From an uncultured Pelagibacteraceae bacterium (GTDB lineage: Bacteria > Pseudomonadota > Alphaproteobacteria > Pelagibacterales > Pelagibacteraceae): 64,000 bases of DNA. Each line of letters begins with the position of its first letter. Positions within the stretch are counted from its first letter, which is position 1. The stretch spans positions 143,376-207,375 of the forward strand of contig CACNFY010000001.1 in the NCBI GenBank assembly GCA_902619925.1, given 5' to 3'. Made by a program: the position numbers and the translations under genes. This document shows, one piece after another, positions 19,226-28,719 of this stretch. Below the pieces are notes generated by a model. The model did not search any database. It was not told the DNA's origin and worked only from the letters and a program-made list of their open reading frames with translations.

Positions 19226-20305
19226 TTATAAGCCTTTGTTTGCAATCTCTGTTCCAAATCTTGTTATTAAATAAGTTTCATTAATTTTTTTAAATATTTT
19301 TTTTGAAATATTGTCCGGTATTTTATTTTCAAAATAAAATAAACTGTTAATAATGTCTATACCAGTTGCAAATATTGTATTTCTAAATTTTGCTTTGCTC
19401 TCAAATTCTTTTAATAAATATTTATCAGCCGGGTATCCCAAATCCATTTTTTTATCGATTAATTTTGAGAGAGTTATTATATCTCTTATACTCATATTTA
19501 GCCCTTGCCCAGCTAATGGGTGGATCTGATGTAATTGTTCACCAAAAGCAAGTATGTTATTGTGTATATAATTTCTTAATAGAGATAATTTTAAATCAAA
19601 ATATTTAATATTATTGAACTTTTTAATATTATATTTTTTATTATAAAAAATAATTAATTTTTTAAATCTTTCTTTATCTATTTTATTACTATTTTTTATA
19701 GAAAAAACGATTGAAGTTCTTTTATTATCTATAGGTAAAAAAGCCAAAGGCCCATGAGTTGTAAATATCTGAGATGCAACATTATTTTTTATTAGTGAGT
19801 GATTTATAATAGTTATGTATGCTTTGGTGTAATAATTTTTTATTATTCTTTTTCCAAATTTACTTTTTATACGTTTATGTTTAAGATCAGTATCTATAAT
19901 TAAATTGTATTTATTTTTAAAATTTTGAGAATAAATTTTATCTTCTTTAATTATTTTTTCCTTATAAAATTTACTTTTCTTTAAATTTGAAATTAACTTA
20001 AATAATTTCGTATATTCAAACAGTGAGAATTGAATACGATTATTTGATAAAAAAGTTAATGCTTCATTATTTAAATCTCTACCTCTATAAACTTTGATTT
20101 TGTCAATTTTGTTACCTATTTGTTCAATTTTTGGAAAAAAATTTACTAAAAATTTTAAATTGCTTTCTGTTATTGCAACTGTTCTTAATGAATAATCTTT
20201 AAGATTTGCTTTTTTGAAATATAAATCAACTGCTATCTTTTTACTTGTAATAATTTTTGCTAGTATAAGCGCTGTTAATCCCTTTCCTATTATACAAATT
20301 TTCAT
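19226..20305 (-). CDS. FAD-dependent monooxygenase, UbiH/UbiF-like (divergent)
   Basis: Protein of 359 aa with the layout of ubiquinone-pathway hydroxylases. It has an N-terminal dinucleotide-binding segment IIGKGLTALILAK and a C-terminal FAD-contact segment AFGEQLHQIHPLAGQGLNMSIRD at about 260-285. In the family the latter usually reads GDAAHxxxPxxGQG; here GD is replaced by GE and AAH by QLH. The typical internal DG motif is hard to place, and the protein is shorter than the usual 390-400 aa. It may be a fast-evolving ring hydroxylase for ubiquinone or a related redox enzyme. Confidence 0.78.
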   Translation of the reverse strand: MKICIIGKGLTALILAKIITSKKIAVDLYFKKANLKDYSLRTVAITESNLKFLVNFFPKIEQIGNKIDKIKVYRGRDLNNEALTFLSNNRIQFSLFEYTKLFKLISNLKKSKFYKEKIIKEDKIYSQNFKNKYNLIIDTDLKHKRIKSKFGKRIIKNYYTKAYITIINHSLIKNNVASQIFTTHGPLAFLPIDNKRTSIVFSIKNSNKIDKERFKKLIIFYNKKYNIKKFNNIKYFDLKLSLLRNYIHNNILAFGEQLHQIHPLAGQGLNMSIRDIITLSKLIDKKMDLGYPADKYLLKEFESKAKFRNTIFATGIDIINSLFYFENKIPDNISKKIFKKINETYLITRFGTEIANKGL

Positions 20306-20336
20306 AGATAAAATTAATTTTATCAGTAAAAATTAA

Positions 20337-22463
20337 ATGATACAAAGTGTCAATTTTGAGTCGAAAAATATGAAAATAAAAAAAATATTGAATAATATTG
20401 GAAATTTTGTAATTAAAAGGTTTATAGAGCTATTTGGACTTTTGCTAGCTAGCTTTTCAATTTTACTATTTATTTCTTTGACATCTTATTCTCCTGAGGA
20501 TCCTAATTTTATATTTAGTGACCAGACAGAAATCAATAATCTGATGGGTTTTAGAGGAAGCTATGCGTCTGACTTATTATATCAATCATTCGGTTTAACA
20601 GCTCTTTTAATTCCAATTACAATATTAATAACAGGTATTAATATAATAAGATTAAAAGAATTCTTTTTATTTTTACGAAATTTTTTTTATATGTGTATCT
20701 ATATAATATTTGGTTCTTATTTTTTCACAACTTTTTATCAACAATCTTTCAATTTAACAATAAATGGCAATGGGGGTTTTGTAGGAAATTATTTATTTGA
20801 TAGATTGAATTTGTCCCAAAAAATTATTGAAAATAATTTTGTTTATTTTGGTTTAGTTTTTTTAGTTTTATTTTTTTTTTTAATTTCAATAAATTTCAAA
20901 ATTTCTACAATTAAAAAATTTTCTAATGTAATTAAAAATTTTTTTAAAAATAAAGAAAGCAATAGTGAGCTAACTAACAAAAACTATGATATTAATAAAG
21001 ACGAAAATTATTCTACAGTAAAATCTGAAAGAGAAGTTCAAGCTGATTTACCATTTAATAAATACTCAAAAAATGAGTTAGATAAAAAATTTAAACTTCC
21101 AAAAGTTGATATATTAAATAAGCCAGTTGAAACAAGTAAAAGCAAAAAAGATAATCAAAGTATAAATGAAGCTTTTTTAGAAAAAATACTTTTAGACTTC
21201 GGTGTTGAAGGTATGATAAAAAAAGTCAATTATGGTCCAGTTGTAACCTTAAATGAATTCGAACCTGCCGCAGGGGTTAAAGTTTCAAAAATAATAAATT
21301 TATCTGAGGATATAGCTAGAAGTACCAAATCCGAGTCTGCAAGAATTTCTACGATACCTGGAAGTAATACTATTGGAATTGAGATACCAAATTTGACAAG
21401 AGAAAATGTTTATCTTAGAGAAATTATTTCAAATCAAAATTTTTCTAGAAAAGAAAATAAATTACCAATAGCTTTAGGAAAAAGTATTTCTGGTGTGCCA
21501 ATTGTTGGTGATTTAAGTGCTATGCCTCACTTACTAATTGCTGGCACAACTGGATCGGGTAAATCAGTATGTATAAACACTATTATTTTATCTCTTTTAT
21601 ACAAACACACACCGGATAAATGTAAATTTATTTTGATAGATCCAAAAATGTTAGAATTATCTGTATATGAGGGTATTCCCCATCTTCTTTGTCCTGTCAT
21701 AACTGAGGCCAAAAAAGCAGCATCAGTTCTAGGATGGATTGTTAAAGAAATGGAGAGCAGATACAGACTAATGACCAAAGAAGGTGTGAGAAATATAGAT
21801 GGTTATAATTCGAAACATAAATTACCTATGCCATATATTGTTGTAATTGTTGATGAAATGTCTGATCTAATGCATGTTGCAGGAAAAGAGATTGAAGGAT
21901 ACATACAAAAATTATCACAGATGGCTAGAGCATCGGGTATCCACATTATTATGGCAACTCAAAGACCAAGCGTTGATGTAATTACTGGAACTATAAAGGC
22001 GAATTTTCCAACTCGAATTTCATTTCAAGTGAGTTCAAAAATTGATAGTAGGACTATTTTAGGAGAACAGGGTGCTGAACAATTGCTTGGAAAGGGAGAT
22101 ATGCTTTATATGTCATCTGCAAATAGAATTGTCAGAATACACGCACCATTTGTTTCTGACGATGAAATAGAAAAAGTTAACAATTTTATAAAAGACCAAG
22201 CAGACCCGGATTATATAGATGAGATCTTAAGCTTTGCAGATGAAAGAGAGAGAGCAAAAATTAGTAGTGATGAAGATAATGAGGATGAACTCTACCAGAA
22301 AGCTCTAGATATTGTAAAACTCGAAAACAAAGCATCTACCTCATTTTTACAGAGAAAACTTCAAATTGGTTATAATAGGGCTGCAAGAATCGTTGATATG
22401 ATGGAGGAAAGAGGTGAAATTAGCAAACCAAACCATGTTGGTAAAAGAGATATAATTAAGTGA
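20337..22463 (+). CDS. ftsK: DNA translocase FtsK
   Basis: Septum-associated motor that pumps DNA during chromosome segregation. The 708 aa protein has about four membrane helices in the first 190 residues. A short low-complexity linker (about 195-270) follows, far shorter than in E. coli. The motor domain has Walker A GTTGSGKS at 403-410, VIVDEMSDLM as Walker B, and ATQRPSVDVITG. A C-terminal gamma winged helix (about 640-708, FLQRKLQIGYNRAARIVDMME) reads KOPS sites. An internal ATG 33 nt downstream is an alternative start. The stop overlaps lolA by 4 nt. Confidence 0.97.
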   Translation: MIQSVNFESKNMKIKKILNNIGNFVIKRFIELFGLLLASFSILLFISLTSYSPEDPNFIFSDQTEINNLMGFRGSYASDLLYQSFGLTALLIPITILITGINIIRLKEFFLFLRNFFYMCIYIIFGSYFFTTFYQQSFNLTINGNGGFVGNYLFDRLNLSQKIIENNFVYFGLVFLVLFFFLISINFKISTIKKFSNVIKNFFKNKESNSELTNKNYDINKDENYSTVKSEREVQADLPFNKYSKNELDKKFKLPKVDILNKPVETSKSKKDNQSINEAFLEKILLDFGVEGMIKKVNYGPVVTLNEFEPAAGVKVSKIINLSEDIARSTKSESARISTIPGSNTIGIEIPNLTRENVYLREIISNQNFSRKENKLPIALGKSISGVPIVGDLSAMPHLLIAGTTGSGKSVCINTIILSLLYKHTPDKCKFILIDPKMLELSVYEGIPHLLCPVITEAKKAASVLGWIVKEMESRYRLMTKEGVRNIDGYNSKHKLPMPYIVVIVDEMSDLMHVAGKEIEGYIQKLSQMARASGIHIIMATQRPSVDVITGTIKANFPTRISFQVSSKIDSRTILGEQGAEQLLGKGDMLYMSSANRIVRIHAPFVSDDEIEKVNNFIKDQADPDYIDEILSFADERERAKISSDEDNEDELYQKALDIVKLENKASTSFLQRKLQIGYNRAARIVDMMEERGEISKPNHVGKRDIIK

Positions 22464-23014
22464 ATAGAACATATTTAATTATATTAATAATTTTAATACC
22501 TTTTAACGTATTAGCGGGAGTAAAAGATAAAATAATATACAATTTAAATAATTTAGAAAATATAAATTTTAAATTTATTCAAACTATTGAAGGTAAAGAT
22601 GAAAAAGGTAAATGTACTATTGCCTATCCAAAAAAAATTTATTGTAAATATTCAAAATTTAATAAAATTCTGGTTTCTAACGGTAATTCATTAGTTATAA
22701 AAACGAATAAAAACAATCAATACTACAGATATAAAATAGAAAATACTCCATTAAATTTTTTATTAGATAAAAAGTATATTATTGCAAAAATAAATGAGTT
22801 TAATTACAAAATTATAGATGAAAAATATTATATGTTCTCTTTAAATGAAAAAAACCAAAATATAAATATTTTTTTTGACAAGGTAAATTTAGAACTTATA
22901 GGATGGCAAACAGAAGATTTATATCAAAATCTTTCTATTACGTATATATTTGATGTAAAAAAAAATAAAAAAATAGATTATAATATTTTTAAATTACCCA
23001 CTCAAATTTTTTAA
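22460..23014 (+). CDS. lolA: Outer-membrane lipoprotein carrier protein LolA
   Basis: Periplasmic chaperone of 184 aa that carries lipoproteins from the LolCDE exporter to the outer membrane. It begins with a GTG start overlapping the ftsK stop (GTGA). A signal peptide of about 18 residues (hydrophobic LIILIILIPFNVLAG) precedes a LolA-like beta domain with INFKFIQTIEGKDEKGKC near residue 33. The ftsK-lolA order is conserved in many proteobacteria and supports the call. Sequence conservation is weak, as is usual for LolA. Confidence 0.88.
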   Translation: MNRTYLIILIILIPFNVLAGVKDKIIYNLNNLENINFKFIQTIEGKDEKGKCTIAYPKKIYCKYSKFNKILVSNGNSLVIKTNKNNQYYRYKIENTPLNFLLDKKYIIAKINEFNYKIIDEKYYMFSLNEKNQNINIFFDKVNLELIGWQTEDLYQNLSITYIFDVKKNKKIDYNIFKLPTQIF

Positions 23015-23517
23015 GCAGATATTTTAATTTTTTCTTCTTTAAAAATTTTCATACCTCTGGATAAATAATTTTTAATTGCATTTTTATGATCTAATGTACA
23101 TGTATGCACCCAAACTCTTTTACTATCATCAATTAAAGACAACTCTATAGCCTTTGATAATAAATAAGCTCCATATCTTTTATTTCGATATTCCTCTAAA
23201 ATTCCAAAGTATGCTATTTCATGTTCGTTGTTATCTTTATTATGAATTTGTTCAAAATACCCAGCTAGTTCTTCGCCTTCTTTAAGAATATAAGTTTTAA
23301 CTGAATTGTTAGTAATATAATTACTCCATATTTGATCATTCCATGAAAGTCTATCTGTCCATCTGTGGTTTTTTCCTATCTGTTTATAAAAAAATTTATT
23401 TAAATTAAAATCTGGTTTTGTTACTAATTGAAATGCTACATCTTTATTAGGTGCATTTACTTTTTTTAAGTCTTTTAAATCTCTAATTTCTAGATAATAT
23501 CTTAAAACTTCTCTCAT
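23011..23517 (-). CDS. GNAT family N-acetyltransferase
   Basis: Protein of 168 aa with the acetyl-CoA-binding motif A at about 112-130 (AYFGILEEYRNKRYGAYLLSKAIE) and the terminal beta-bulge region HTCTLDHKNAIKNYLSRGM. The substrate cannot be predicted. Its start overlaps the stop of the HIT gene by 4 nt, so the two are co-translated. It converges on lolA with a 4-nt overlap. Confidence 0.88.
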   Translation of the reverse strand: MREVLRYYLEIRDLKDLKKVNAPNKDVAFQLVTKPDFNLNKFFYKQIGKNHRWTDRLSWNDQIWSNYITNNSVKTYILKEGEELAGYFEQIHNKDNNEHEIAYFGILEEYRNKRYGAYLLSKAIELSLIDDSKRVWVHTCTLDHKNAIKNYLSRGMKIFKEEKIKISA

Positions 23518-23882
23518 TTTTGCACCATTTTACCAACATTTTCTCCACCTATTAAATGAAAATGTAAATGAGGAACTTCTTGTCCGCCATTTTCACCTAT
23601 ATTTGAAATAGCTCTATATCCTTTTCCATTTTTTGAGGAAATATTCAATTTTTTTGTAACTGTAGAAATTCCTTTCATTAAACCATGGATTTCTTCTTTT
23701 GATGCATTTTCATTGAAATCATCAAGATCAATGTATTGACCCTTAGGTATTACTAAGGCATGAATTTTTCTTTGAGGACTTACATCATAAAAAGATAAAA
23801 CATATTCGTCTTCATAAATTTTATCACAAGGAACTTCTCCTCTTAAAATTTTTGCAAAAATGTTATTGTCATCATATTTCAT
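23514..23882 (-). CDS. HIT family nucleotide-binding protein
   Basis: Protein of 122 aa of the histidine-triad family (HinT-like). The N-terminal NIFAKILRGEVPCDKIYEDE is characteristic. The triad HLHFHLIGGENVG near the C-terminus provides the nucleophilic histidine. HinT enzymes hydrolyse AMP-lysine and other phosphoramidates; the physiological target is unclear. It precedes the GNAT gene in a coupled pair and lies 10 nt from mtkB. Confidence 0.95.
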   Translation of the reverse strand: MKYDDNNIFAKILRGEVPCDKIYEDEYVLSFYDVSPQRKIHALVIPKGQYIDLDDFNENASKEEIHGLMKGISTVTKKLNISSKNGKGYRAISNIGENGGQEVPHLHFHLIGGENVGKMVQK

Positions 23883-23892
23883 TGCAACTCAT

Positions 23893-24780
23893 TTATTTTC
23901 TACTTAAAACATCCTTTACTGTTTCTCCCATCACTGAAGGATTCTTAGAGATGGTTACTCCAAATTCTTTCAAAATCTCTACCTTCTCAACCGCACTTTC
24001 TCCATAAGCAGAGACTATAGCTCCAGCATGACCCATTACCCTGCCTTTTGGAGCGGTTAAACCTGCTATGTAAGCTATAACAGGTTTTTTCATATTTTGT
24101 TTTGCAAATTCTCCAGCTGCAACCTCTTGCGGACCTCCTATTTCTCCGATCATTAGTACTGCATCAGTTTCATCATCTTCCTCAAATTTACCAATTATAT
24201 CTTTAAAAGAACTTCCATTTATTGGATCTCCACCAATTCCAACACTTGTTGAAATTCCAATATTAAGATCTTTTAATTGTTGTGCAGCTTCATATCCAAG
24301 AGTCCCAGATCTGCTAATTATTCCAACTCTTCCTTCTTTATAAATATGCCCGGGCATAATGCCTAGCATTGATTTACCAGGACTTATTATTCCTGCACAA
24401 TTGGGTCCTACTAAACTCATTTTCTCAGATTTGGAATACCTTCTCATATATCTTTTAATTTTTATCATGTCGTGGGATGGGATGCCATCAACTATCGCAA
24501 CACATGTTCTTATACCTGCATCAGCAGCTTCCATAGCGGAGTCGGCTGCAAATGCTGGCGGAACAAATAAAATTGAGGCGGTAGCATTTGTACTATCAAC
24601 AGCCTCTTTTACAGTGTTAAAAACTGGAAGATTCAAATGTTTTGTTCCTCCTTTACCCGGAGTTACTCCTCCAACAACATTTGATCCATATTTAATCATT
24701 TCATCTGCATGAAATGTACCCATTTTTCCAGTAAATCCTTGAATTATAATCTTAGTATTTTTATCTATTATAACTGCCAT
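23893..24780 (-). CDS. mtkB: Malate-CoA ligase (malate thiokinase) beta/SucD-like subunit
   Basis: Protein of 295 aa of the SucD superfamily, with CoA-binding GFTGKMGTFHADEM at the start, GPNCAGIISPG near 125, and the phosphorylated His251 in MGHAGAIVS. Several stretches recall malate thiokinase MtkB more than succinyl-CoA synthetase: MLGIMPGHIYKEG, YMRRYSKSEK and the INGSSFKDIIGKFEEDDET loop. Together with the neighbouring mtkA-like and malyl-CoA lyase genes, the best call is malate + CoA + ATP to malyl-CoA. Succinyl-CoA ligase remains the alternative and would be the default automated name. Confidence 0.82.
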   Translation of the reverse strand: MAVIIDKNTKIIIQGFTGKMGTFHADEMIKYGSNVVGGVTPGKGGTKHLNLPVFNTVKEAVDSTNATASILFVPPAFAADSAMEAADAGIRTCVAIVDGIPSHDMIKIKRYMRRYSKSEKMSLVGPNCAGIISPGKSMLGIMPGHIYKEGRVGIISRSGTLGYEAAQQLKDLNIGISTSVGIGGDPINGSSFKDIIGKFEEDDETDAVLMIGEIGGPQEVAAGEFAKQNMKKPVIAYIAGLTAPKGRVMGHAGAIVSAYGESAVEKVEILKEFGVTISKNPSVMGETVKDVLSRK

Positions 24781-24785
24781 AATTG

Positions 24786-25946
24786 TTATTTTAAAATTTT
24801 TACAGCTTTATTCGCTGCATCCTCAAGTGAGTTTGCCTCAATATATTTAATTTTACTCTCTCTTAAAATTTTATTTCCTTTGTCTACATTTGTGCCTGCT
24901 AGTCTAATCACAAGTGGAACTTTTATTTCGATTTTATCTAAAGCTTGAACGATTCCTTCTGCAACCCAGTCACACCTATTTATTCCAGCAAAAATATTAA
25001 CTAAAATTACTTTAACTTTTTCGTCCATTGAAATTAATTTAAATGCTTTTACTATTTTTTCTGGTGTGGCTCCTCCTCCAACATCTAAGAAGTTGGCAGG
25101 TTCACCGCCTGCTAATTTAATCATATCCATTGACGCCATAGCAAGACCTGCACCATTAATTATATTTCCAATGTTACCGTCTAAACTTACATAATTTAAG
25201 CCTCTATCTGATGCATAAACCTCGCTGGGATTTTCTTGTGTTTTATCTCTTAGTTCAGATATTTGGTTTCTTCTAAATAATGCATTGTTGTCAAAACTCA
25301 TCTTACAATCTAGGGCAAGTATTTGTCCTTGGCCAGAAACTGCTAAAGGATTAATCTCAACCATAGTTGCATCTAGCTCACTAAATGCTCTGTAACAACC
25401 AATAATCGTATCTGCTGTTCGATTTATTAATTCTGGAGCAACCCCTAAACCAAAAGCTATTTCTCTAGCTTGAAATTTTTGCATACCAACTGCAACTTCA
25501 ATTTTTGACCTTATAATACTCTCTGGCTTTTCTTTTGAAATCTCTTCAACACTCATCCCTCCTTCGGTAGAGGCTACTACCATTATACTTTCAGAACTTC
25601 TGTCAAAAACTAAGCCTAAATAAAACTCCCTCTCGATGTCTGTTGCCTCTTCAACATAAATTCTATTTACTATCTTTCCTTGAGGTCCGGTCTGATTTGT
25701 GACTAATTTCTTTCCTAAAAGCTTATCAGTTGCTTGAGCAACCTCTAGTGGAGAGTTGCATAAAATAATTCCACCAGCTTTACCTCTTGCTCCTGAATGT
25801 ATTTGTGCTTTAACAACCCATTTAGATCCACCAATTTCTCGTGCTTTATTTTCTGCGTTTTCTGGACTATAGGCAATTCCACCTCTTGGAATAATAACTC
25901 CAAAATCCGCTAATAGTTTTTTTGCTTGGTACTCGTGAATATCCAT
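24786..25946 (-). CDS. mtkA: Malate-CoA ligase (malate thiokinase) ATP-grasp/SucC-like subunit
   Basis: Protein of 386 aa with an ATP-grasp domain (residues 1-220, MDIHEYQAKKLLADFGV, KAQIHSGARGKAGG) and a C-terminal ligase-CoA domain (FLDVGGGATPEKIVKAF). Near residue 320 it reads VNIFAGINRCDWVAEG, as I recall it for methylotroph MtkA; SucC normally reads VNIFGGIMRCD there. It lies 5 nt upstream of mtkB and 1 nt downstream of the malyl-CoA lyase gene, forming an mcl-mtkA-mtkB operon. The subfamily call rests on remembered sequences and on this context. Confidence 0.82.
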   Translation of the reverse strand: MDIHEYQAKKLLADFGVIIPRGGIAYSPENAENKAREIGGSKWVVKAQIHSGARGKAGGIILCNSPLEVAQATDKLLGKKLVTNQTGPQGKIVNRIYVEEATDIEREFYLGLVFDRSSESIMVVASTEGGMSVEEISKEKPESIIRSKIEVAVGMQKFQAREIAFGLGVAPELINRTADTIIGCYRAFSELDATMVEINPLAVSGQGQILALDCKMSFDNNALFRRNQISELRDKTQENPSEVYASDRGLNYVSLDGNIGNIINGAGLAMASMDMIKLAGGEPANFLDVGGGATPEKIVKAFKLISMDEKVKVILVNIFAGINRCDWVAEGIVQALDKIEIKVPLVIRLAGTNVDKGNKILRESKIKYIEANSLEDAANKAVKILK

Positions 25947-25947
25947 T

Positions 25948-26886
25948 TTATTTTTTTTGAATTAGTTTATCTATGTTAACTATATTTTCAGCCATACGAG
26001 CTGACGCAGCATCTATCATTCTTCCATCTAATTGTGCTGCACCTTTACCTTCCTTGGCAGCTTTCTCAAGTTCATCTATAATTCTTTTTGCTTTTTTCAC
26101 TTCTACCTCTGGAGGGGTGAAAACTTGGTTTGCTAATTTGATTTGAGAAGGATGAATAGCCCATTTTCCCTCTATTCCAATCGCTGCAGCTCTTTTTGCA
26201 GAAAGAATATATCCATCTGGATCATTAAAATCTCCAAATGGTCCATCTATTGCTCTTAATCCATAAGTTCTACAAGTCATAACCATTTGAGATAAACCGT
26301 GATGCCATTGGTCTCCAGGATAATCTGGATTTAGTCCTCCAATCACAACTGTTCTTGCTCTCAAACTTGCTGCATAATCTGCAACACCAAAATGGAGTGC
26401 TTCTAATCTTTCGCTAGAAGTTGCAATTTCTTTTATATTCGACATTCCGAGTGCTGTTTCTATTAGGCACTCTAAACCGATTTTATTTTTAATTTTTTTA
26501 CTCTCTTCAATCTGTGTCAACAAACAATCAACCATATAAACATCGCTTGCAGTTCCTGCTTTAGGAATTAATATTGTGTCTACTTTATCTCCAACTTGTT
26601 CTACAATGTCTATTACATCACGATACATATAGTGAGTATCTAATCCATTTATTCTTACTGATATTGTTTTTCCTTTTTCTCTCCAATTAATCTCTTTTAG
26701 AGCTTTAATCGTGTTTTCTCTTGCAGCTATTTTATCATTTGGTGAGACAGCATCCTCTAAATCTAAAAAAACGTAATCAGCATCTGAATTGAGCGCTTTT
26801 TCAAACATTTTAGGAGCAGAGCCTGGCACAGCTAATTCACTTCTATGTAATCTTGACTTTGCGGGTTTATAATATTTATGACTCAT
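25948..26886 (-). CDS. mcl: L-malyl-CoA / beta-methylmalyl-CoA lyase
   Basis: HpcH/HpaI-CitE superfamily TIM-barrel protein of 312 aa. It cleaves malyl-CoA to acetyl-CoA and glyoxylate, or catalyses the reverse. Key segments are RLHRSELAVPGSAPKMF at the N-terminus, YVFLDLEDAVSPNDK near 40, INGLDTHYMYRDV near 85, a Glu-bearing LIETALGMSNIKE near 142, and GPFGDFNDPDGY near 218. These match malyl-CoA lyases closely. It is the first gene of a three-gene set with the malate thiokinase subunits. The 87-bp gap before it shows no convincing riboswitch. Confidence 0.9.
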   Translation of the reverse strand: MSHKYYKPAKSRLHRSELAVPGSAPKMFEKALNSDADYVFLDLEDAVSPNDKIAARENTIKALKEINWREKGKTISVRINGLDTHYMYRDVIDIVEQVGDKVDTILIPKAGTASDVYMVDCLLTQIEESKKIKNKIGLECLIETALGMSNIKEIATSSERLEALHFGVADYAASLRARTVVIGGLNPDYPGDQWHHGLSQMVMTCRTYGLRAIDGPFGDFNDPDGYILSAKRAAAIGIEGKWAIHPSQIKLANQVFTPPEVEVKKAKRIIDELEKAAKEGKGAAQLDGRMIDAASARMAENIVNIDKLIQKK

Positions 26887-26973
26887 AATTAAATTATAGA
26901 TTTATTTAATCAGGCAATCCGCAATAAACCTAATTTTATTAGATTTGTAGCAAATAATATTAAATTAATGAAG

Positions 26974-27246
26974 TTATTTCTTACGTTTTTCTAATTCGGC
27001 CATAACATCTTCTATATTTATGTTATTTGCCTCTAGATATACCATCAAATGGTATAAAACATCTGCAGCCTCATGAACAGTATTAGTATTTTTATCAACT
27101 GCCTCTATAAGTTCGGAGACCTCTTCTTTCACTTTCTCTAAGCTAAGATTTTTATCACGAAGTAGTTTTTTAGTGTATGAACTTTCATCAGAGCTTTTTT
27201 TTCTCTTTCTAATTAATTCTATCAATTCCTCTAAAGTTTTTAACAT
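26974..27246 (-). CDS. hisE: Phosphoribosyl-ATP pyrophosphohydrolase
   Basis: MazG-like all-alpha enzyme of 90 aa that hydrolyses phosphoribosyl-ATP to phosphoribosyl-AMP, step 2 of histidine synthesis. It shows the EVSELIEAV segment, with the metal-binding acidic residues, and HEAADVLYHLMVYLEANN. It is a stand-alone HisE, not fused to HisI. It is the last gene of the his operon and shares a base with hisF (TAATG). Confidence 0.95.
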   Translation of the reverse strand: MLKTLEELIELIRKRKKSSDESSYTKKLLRDKNLSLEKVKEEVSELIEAVDKNTNTVHEAADVLYHLMVYLEANNINIEDVMAELEKRKK

Positions 27247-28004
27247 TAAATTCTTACTGGTATTCCTTTGCTATTTAAATATTCTTTTGCTTCTATAACA
27301 GAATGCGTTCCATAATGAAATATTGAAGCTGCAAGAACAGCACTGGCGTTTCCTTCTTTTATGCCTTCGACCATATGATCAAGATTACCTACACCTCCCG
27401 ATGCTATTAATGGAATATTAACCTTCTTTGATATCTTTTTCATTAGGTCAATATCATACCCAATTTGAGTTCCGTCTCTATCCATAGAAGTAACTAATAG
27501 TTCTCCTGCTCCACTATCTTCCATTTTTTTGGCAAACTCTAAAGCATCTAATCCAGAATTATTTCTTCCGCCATGAGTGTATACATCCCATTTGTCTCCA
27601 TTTTTTTTAGCATCAATAGCGACAACAATACATTGCGATCCAAATTTTTTTGAACTTTCAACTACTACATTTGCATCTTGTACTGCTGCGGTATTTATAG
27701 ATACCTTATCTGCACCACAGTTTAATAGTTTATTTATATCTTCAACATTTCTTACACCACCCCCTACCGTTAAAGGTACAAAGCATTTTTTTGAAGTTTC
27801 TTTAACAACCTCGTAGATTGTATCTCGATTTTCATTAGAAGCAGTAATATCTAAGAAACAAATTTCATCTGCGCCACCATCACTATAAATTTTAGCTTGC
27901 TCAACAGGATCTCCAGCATCTTGTAAATCAACAAAATTTATTCCTTTAACAACCCTACCATTCTTGACATCTAAGCAAGGTATTATTCTATTTTTAAGCA
28001 TCAA
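27246..28004 (-). CDS. hisF: Imidazole glycerol phosphate synthase cyclase subunit
   Basis: TIM-barrel subunit of 252 aa that uses ammonia from HisH to form imidazole glycerol phosphate and AICAR. Catalytic Asp12 lies in [16 protein letters not shown] and the second Asp in [10 protein letters not shown] near residue 131. The two half-barrel repeats ([11 protein letters not shown] and [11 protein letters not shown]) are visible. The start overlaps the hisA stop by 11 nt. AICAR made here feeds purH. Confidence 0.98.
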   Translation of the reverse strand: MMLKNRIIPCLDVKNGRVVKGINFVDLQDAGDPVEQAKIYSDGGADEICFLDITASNENRDTIYEVVKETSKKCFVPLTVGGGVRNVEDINKLLNCGADKVSINTAAVQDANVVVESSKKFGSQCIVVAIDAKKNGDKWDVYTHGGRNNSGLDALEFAKKMEDSGAGELLVTSMDRDGTQIGYDIDLMKKISKKVNIPLIASGGVGNLDHMVEGIKEGNASAVLAASIFHYGTHSVIEAKEYLNSKGIPVRI

Positions 28005-28719
28005 TCTCCTTTGCTAAATCTTCGAGCTTTATATCTCCATCATAAATTGCTTTCCCCACTATTATGCCCTCTATGTTTTTGTTATTTAGCTCCTTTGCTT
28101 TTTTTATATCTTCTATTGATGAAACACCTCCTGAAATTATTACAGGAAAGTTTGAGGCATTAGCTATTTTTTCAGTCCCTTCAAAATTTGGGCTTGTTTT
28201 CATTCCATCTTTATTAATATCTGTATAAATTAATCTTGATACTCCATATTCATTTACTTCTTTTAAAAAATCTAAAGTTTTAAAATTTGAATTTTTTTTC
28301 CATCCAGAAACAGCCAAATATCCATCTTTAGCATCTAAGCCTAAAGCAATTTTATTTGGAAATTTATTGCAGGCATTCTCTAAAAATTCCTTATCATTGA
28401 TCGCAGCACTTCCTAGTATAACTTTTTCAACACCAGCATCAGTGTATTTTTGAATACTATTGAAATTTCTTACACCGCCACCAACTTCTATATTAATATC
28501 AAATTTTTTAACTATATCTTCAATAATTTCTAAATTTATTGTTTCACCAGTTAGAGCTCCATCTAGATCTATAATATGTAAATTTTTAAAACCACTATCC
28601 TTATACTTACGGGCTTGTTCAACAGGTGACATTTCATACTCAGTTTTATTATCAAAGTTTCCTTTAACTAATCTTACACATTTTTTGTCTTTAATATCTA
28701 TCGCAGGAAAAATCTTCAT
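27994..28719 (-). CDS. hisA: ProFAR isomerase (phosphoribosylformimino-AICAR-P isomerase)
   Basis: TIM-barrel enzyme of 241 aa for step 4 of histidine synthesis. Catalytic Asp8 is in [14 protein letters not shown], and the paired Asp lies in [14 protein letters not shown] near residue 170. IEVGGGVRN and VIISGGVSS form the phosphate-binding loops. It abuts hisH directly, with no gap, and overlaps hisF by 11 nt. Confidence 0.97.
   Translation of the reverse strand: MKIFPAIDIKDKKCVRLVKGNFDNKTEYEMSPVEQARKYKDSGFKNLHIIDLDGALTGETINLEIIEDIVKKFDINIEVGGGVRNFNSIQKYTDAGVEKVILGSAAINDKEFLENACNKFPNKIALGLDAKDGYLAVSGWKKNSNFKTLDFLKEVNEYGVSRLIYTDINKDGMKTSPNFEGTEKIANASNFPVIISGGVSSIEDIKKAKELNNKNIEGIIVGKAIYDGDIKLEDLAKEIDA

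Noticed and set aside
24359..24712. A 117-codon plus-strand frame opposite mtkB.
   Set aside because: It is a mirror of a well-conserved enzyme gene, has no RBS or family resemblance, and such antisense frames are common opposite highly constrained genes.
26887..26973. Possible glycine-type riboswitch before the malyl-CoA lyase operon.
   Set aside because: The 87-bp gap is too short and AT-rich, and no paired glycine-aptamer core or stable stem can be drawn.
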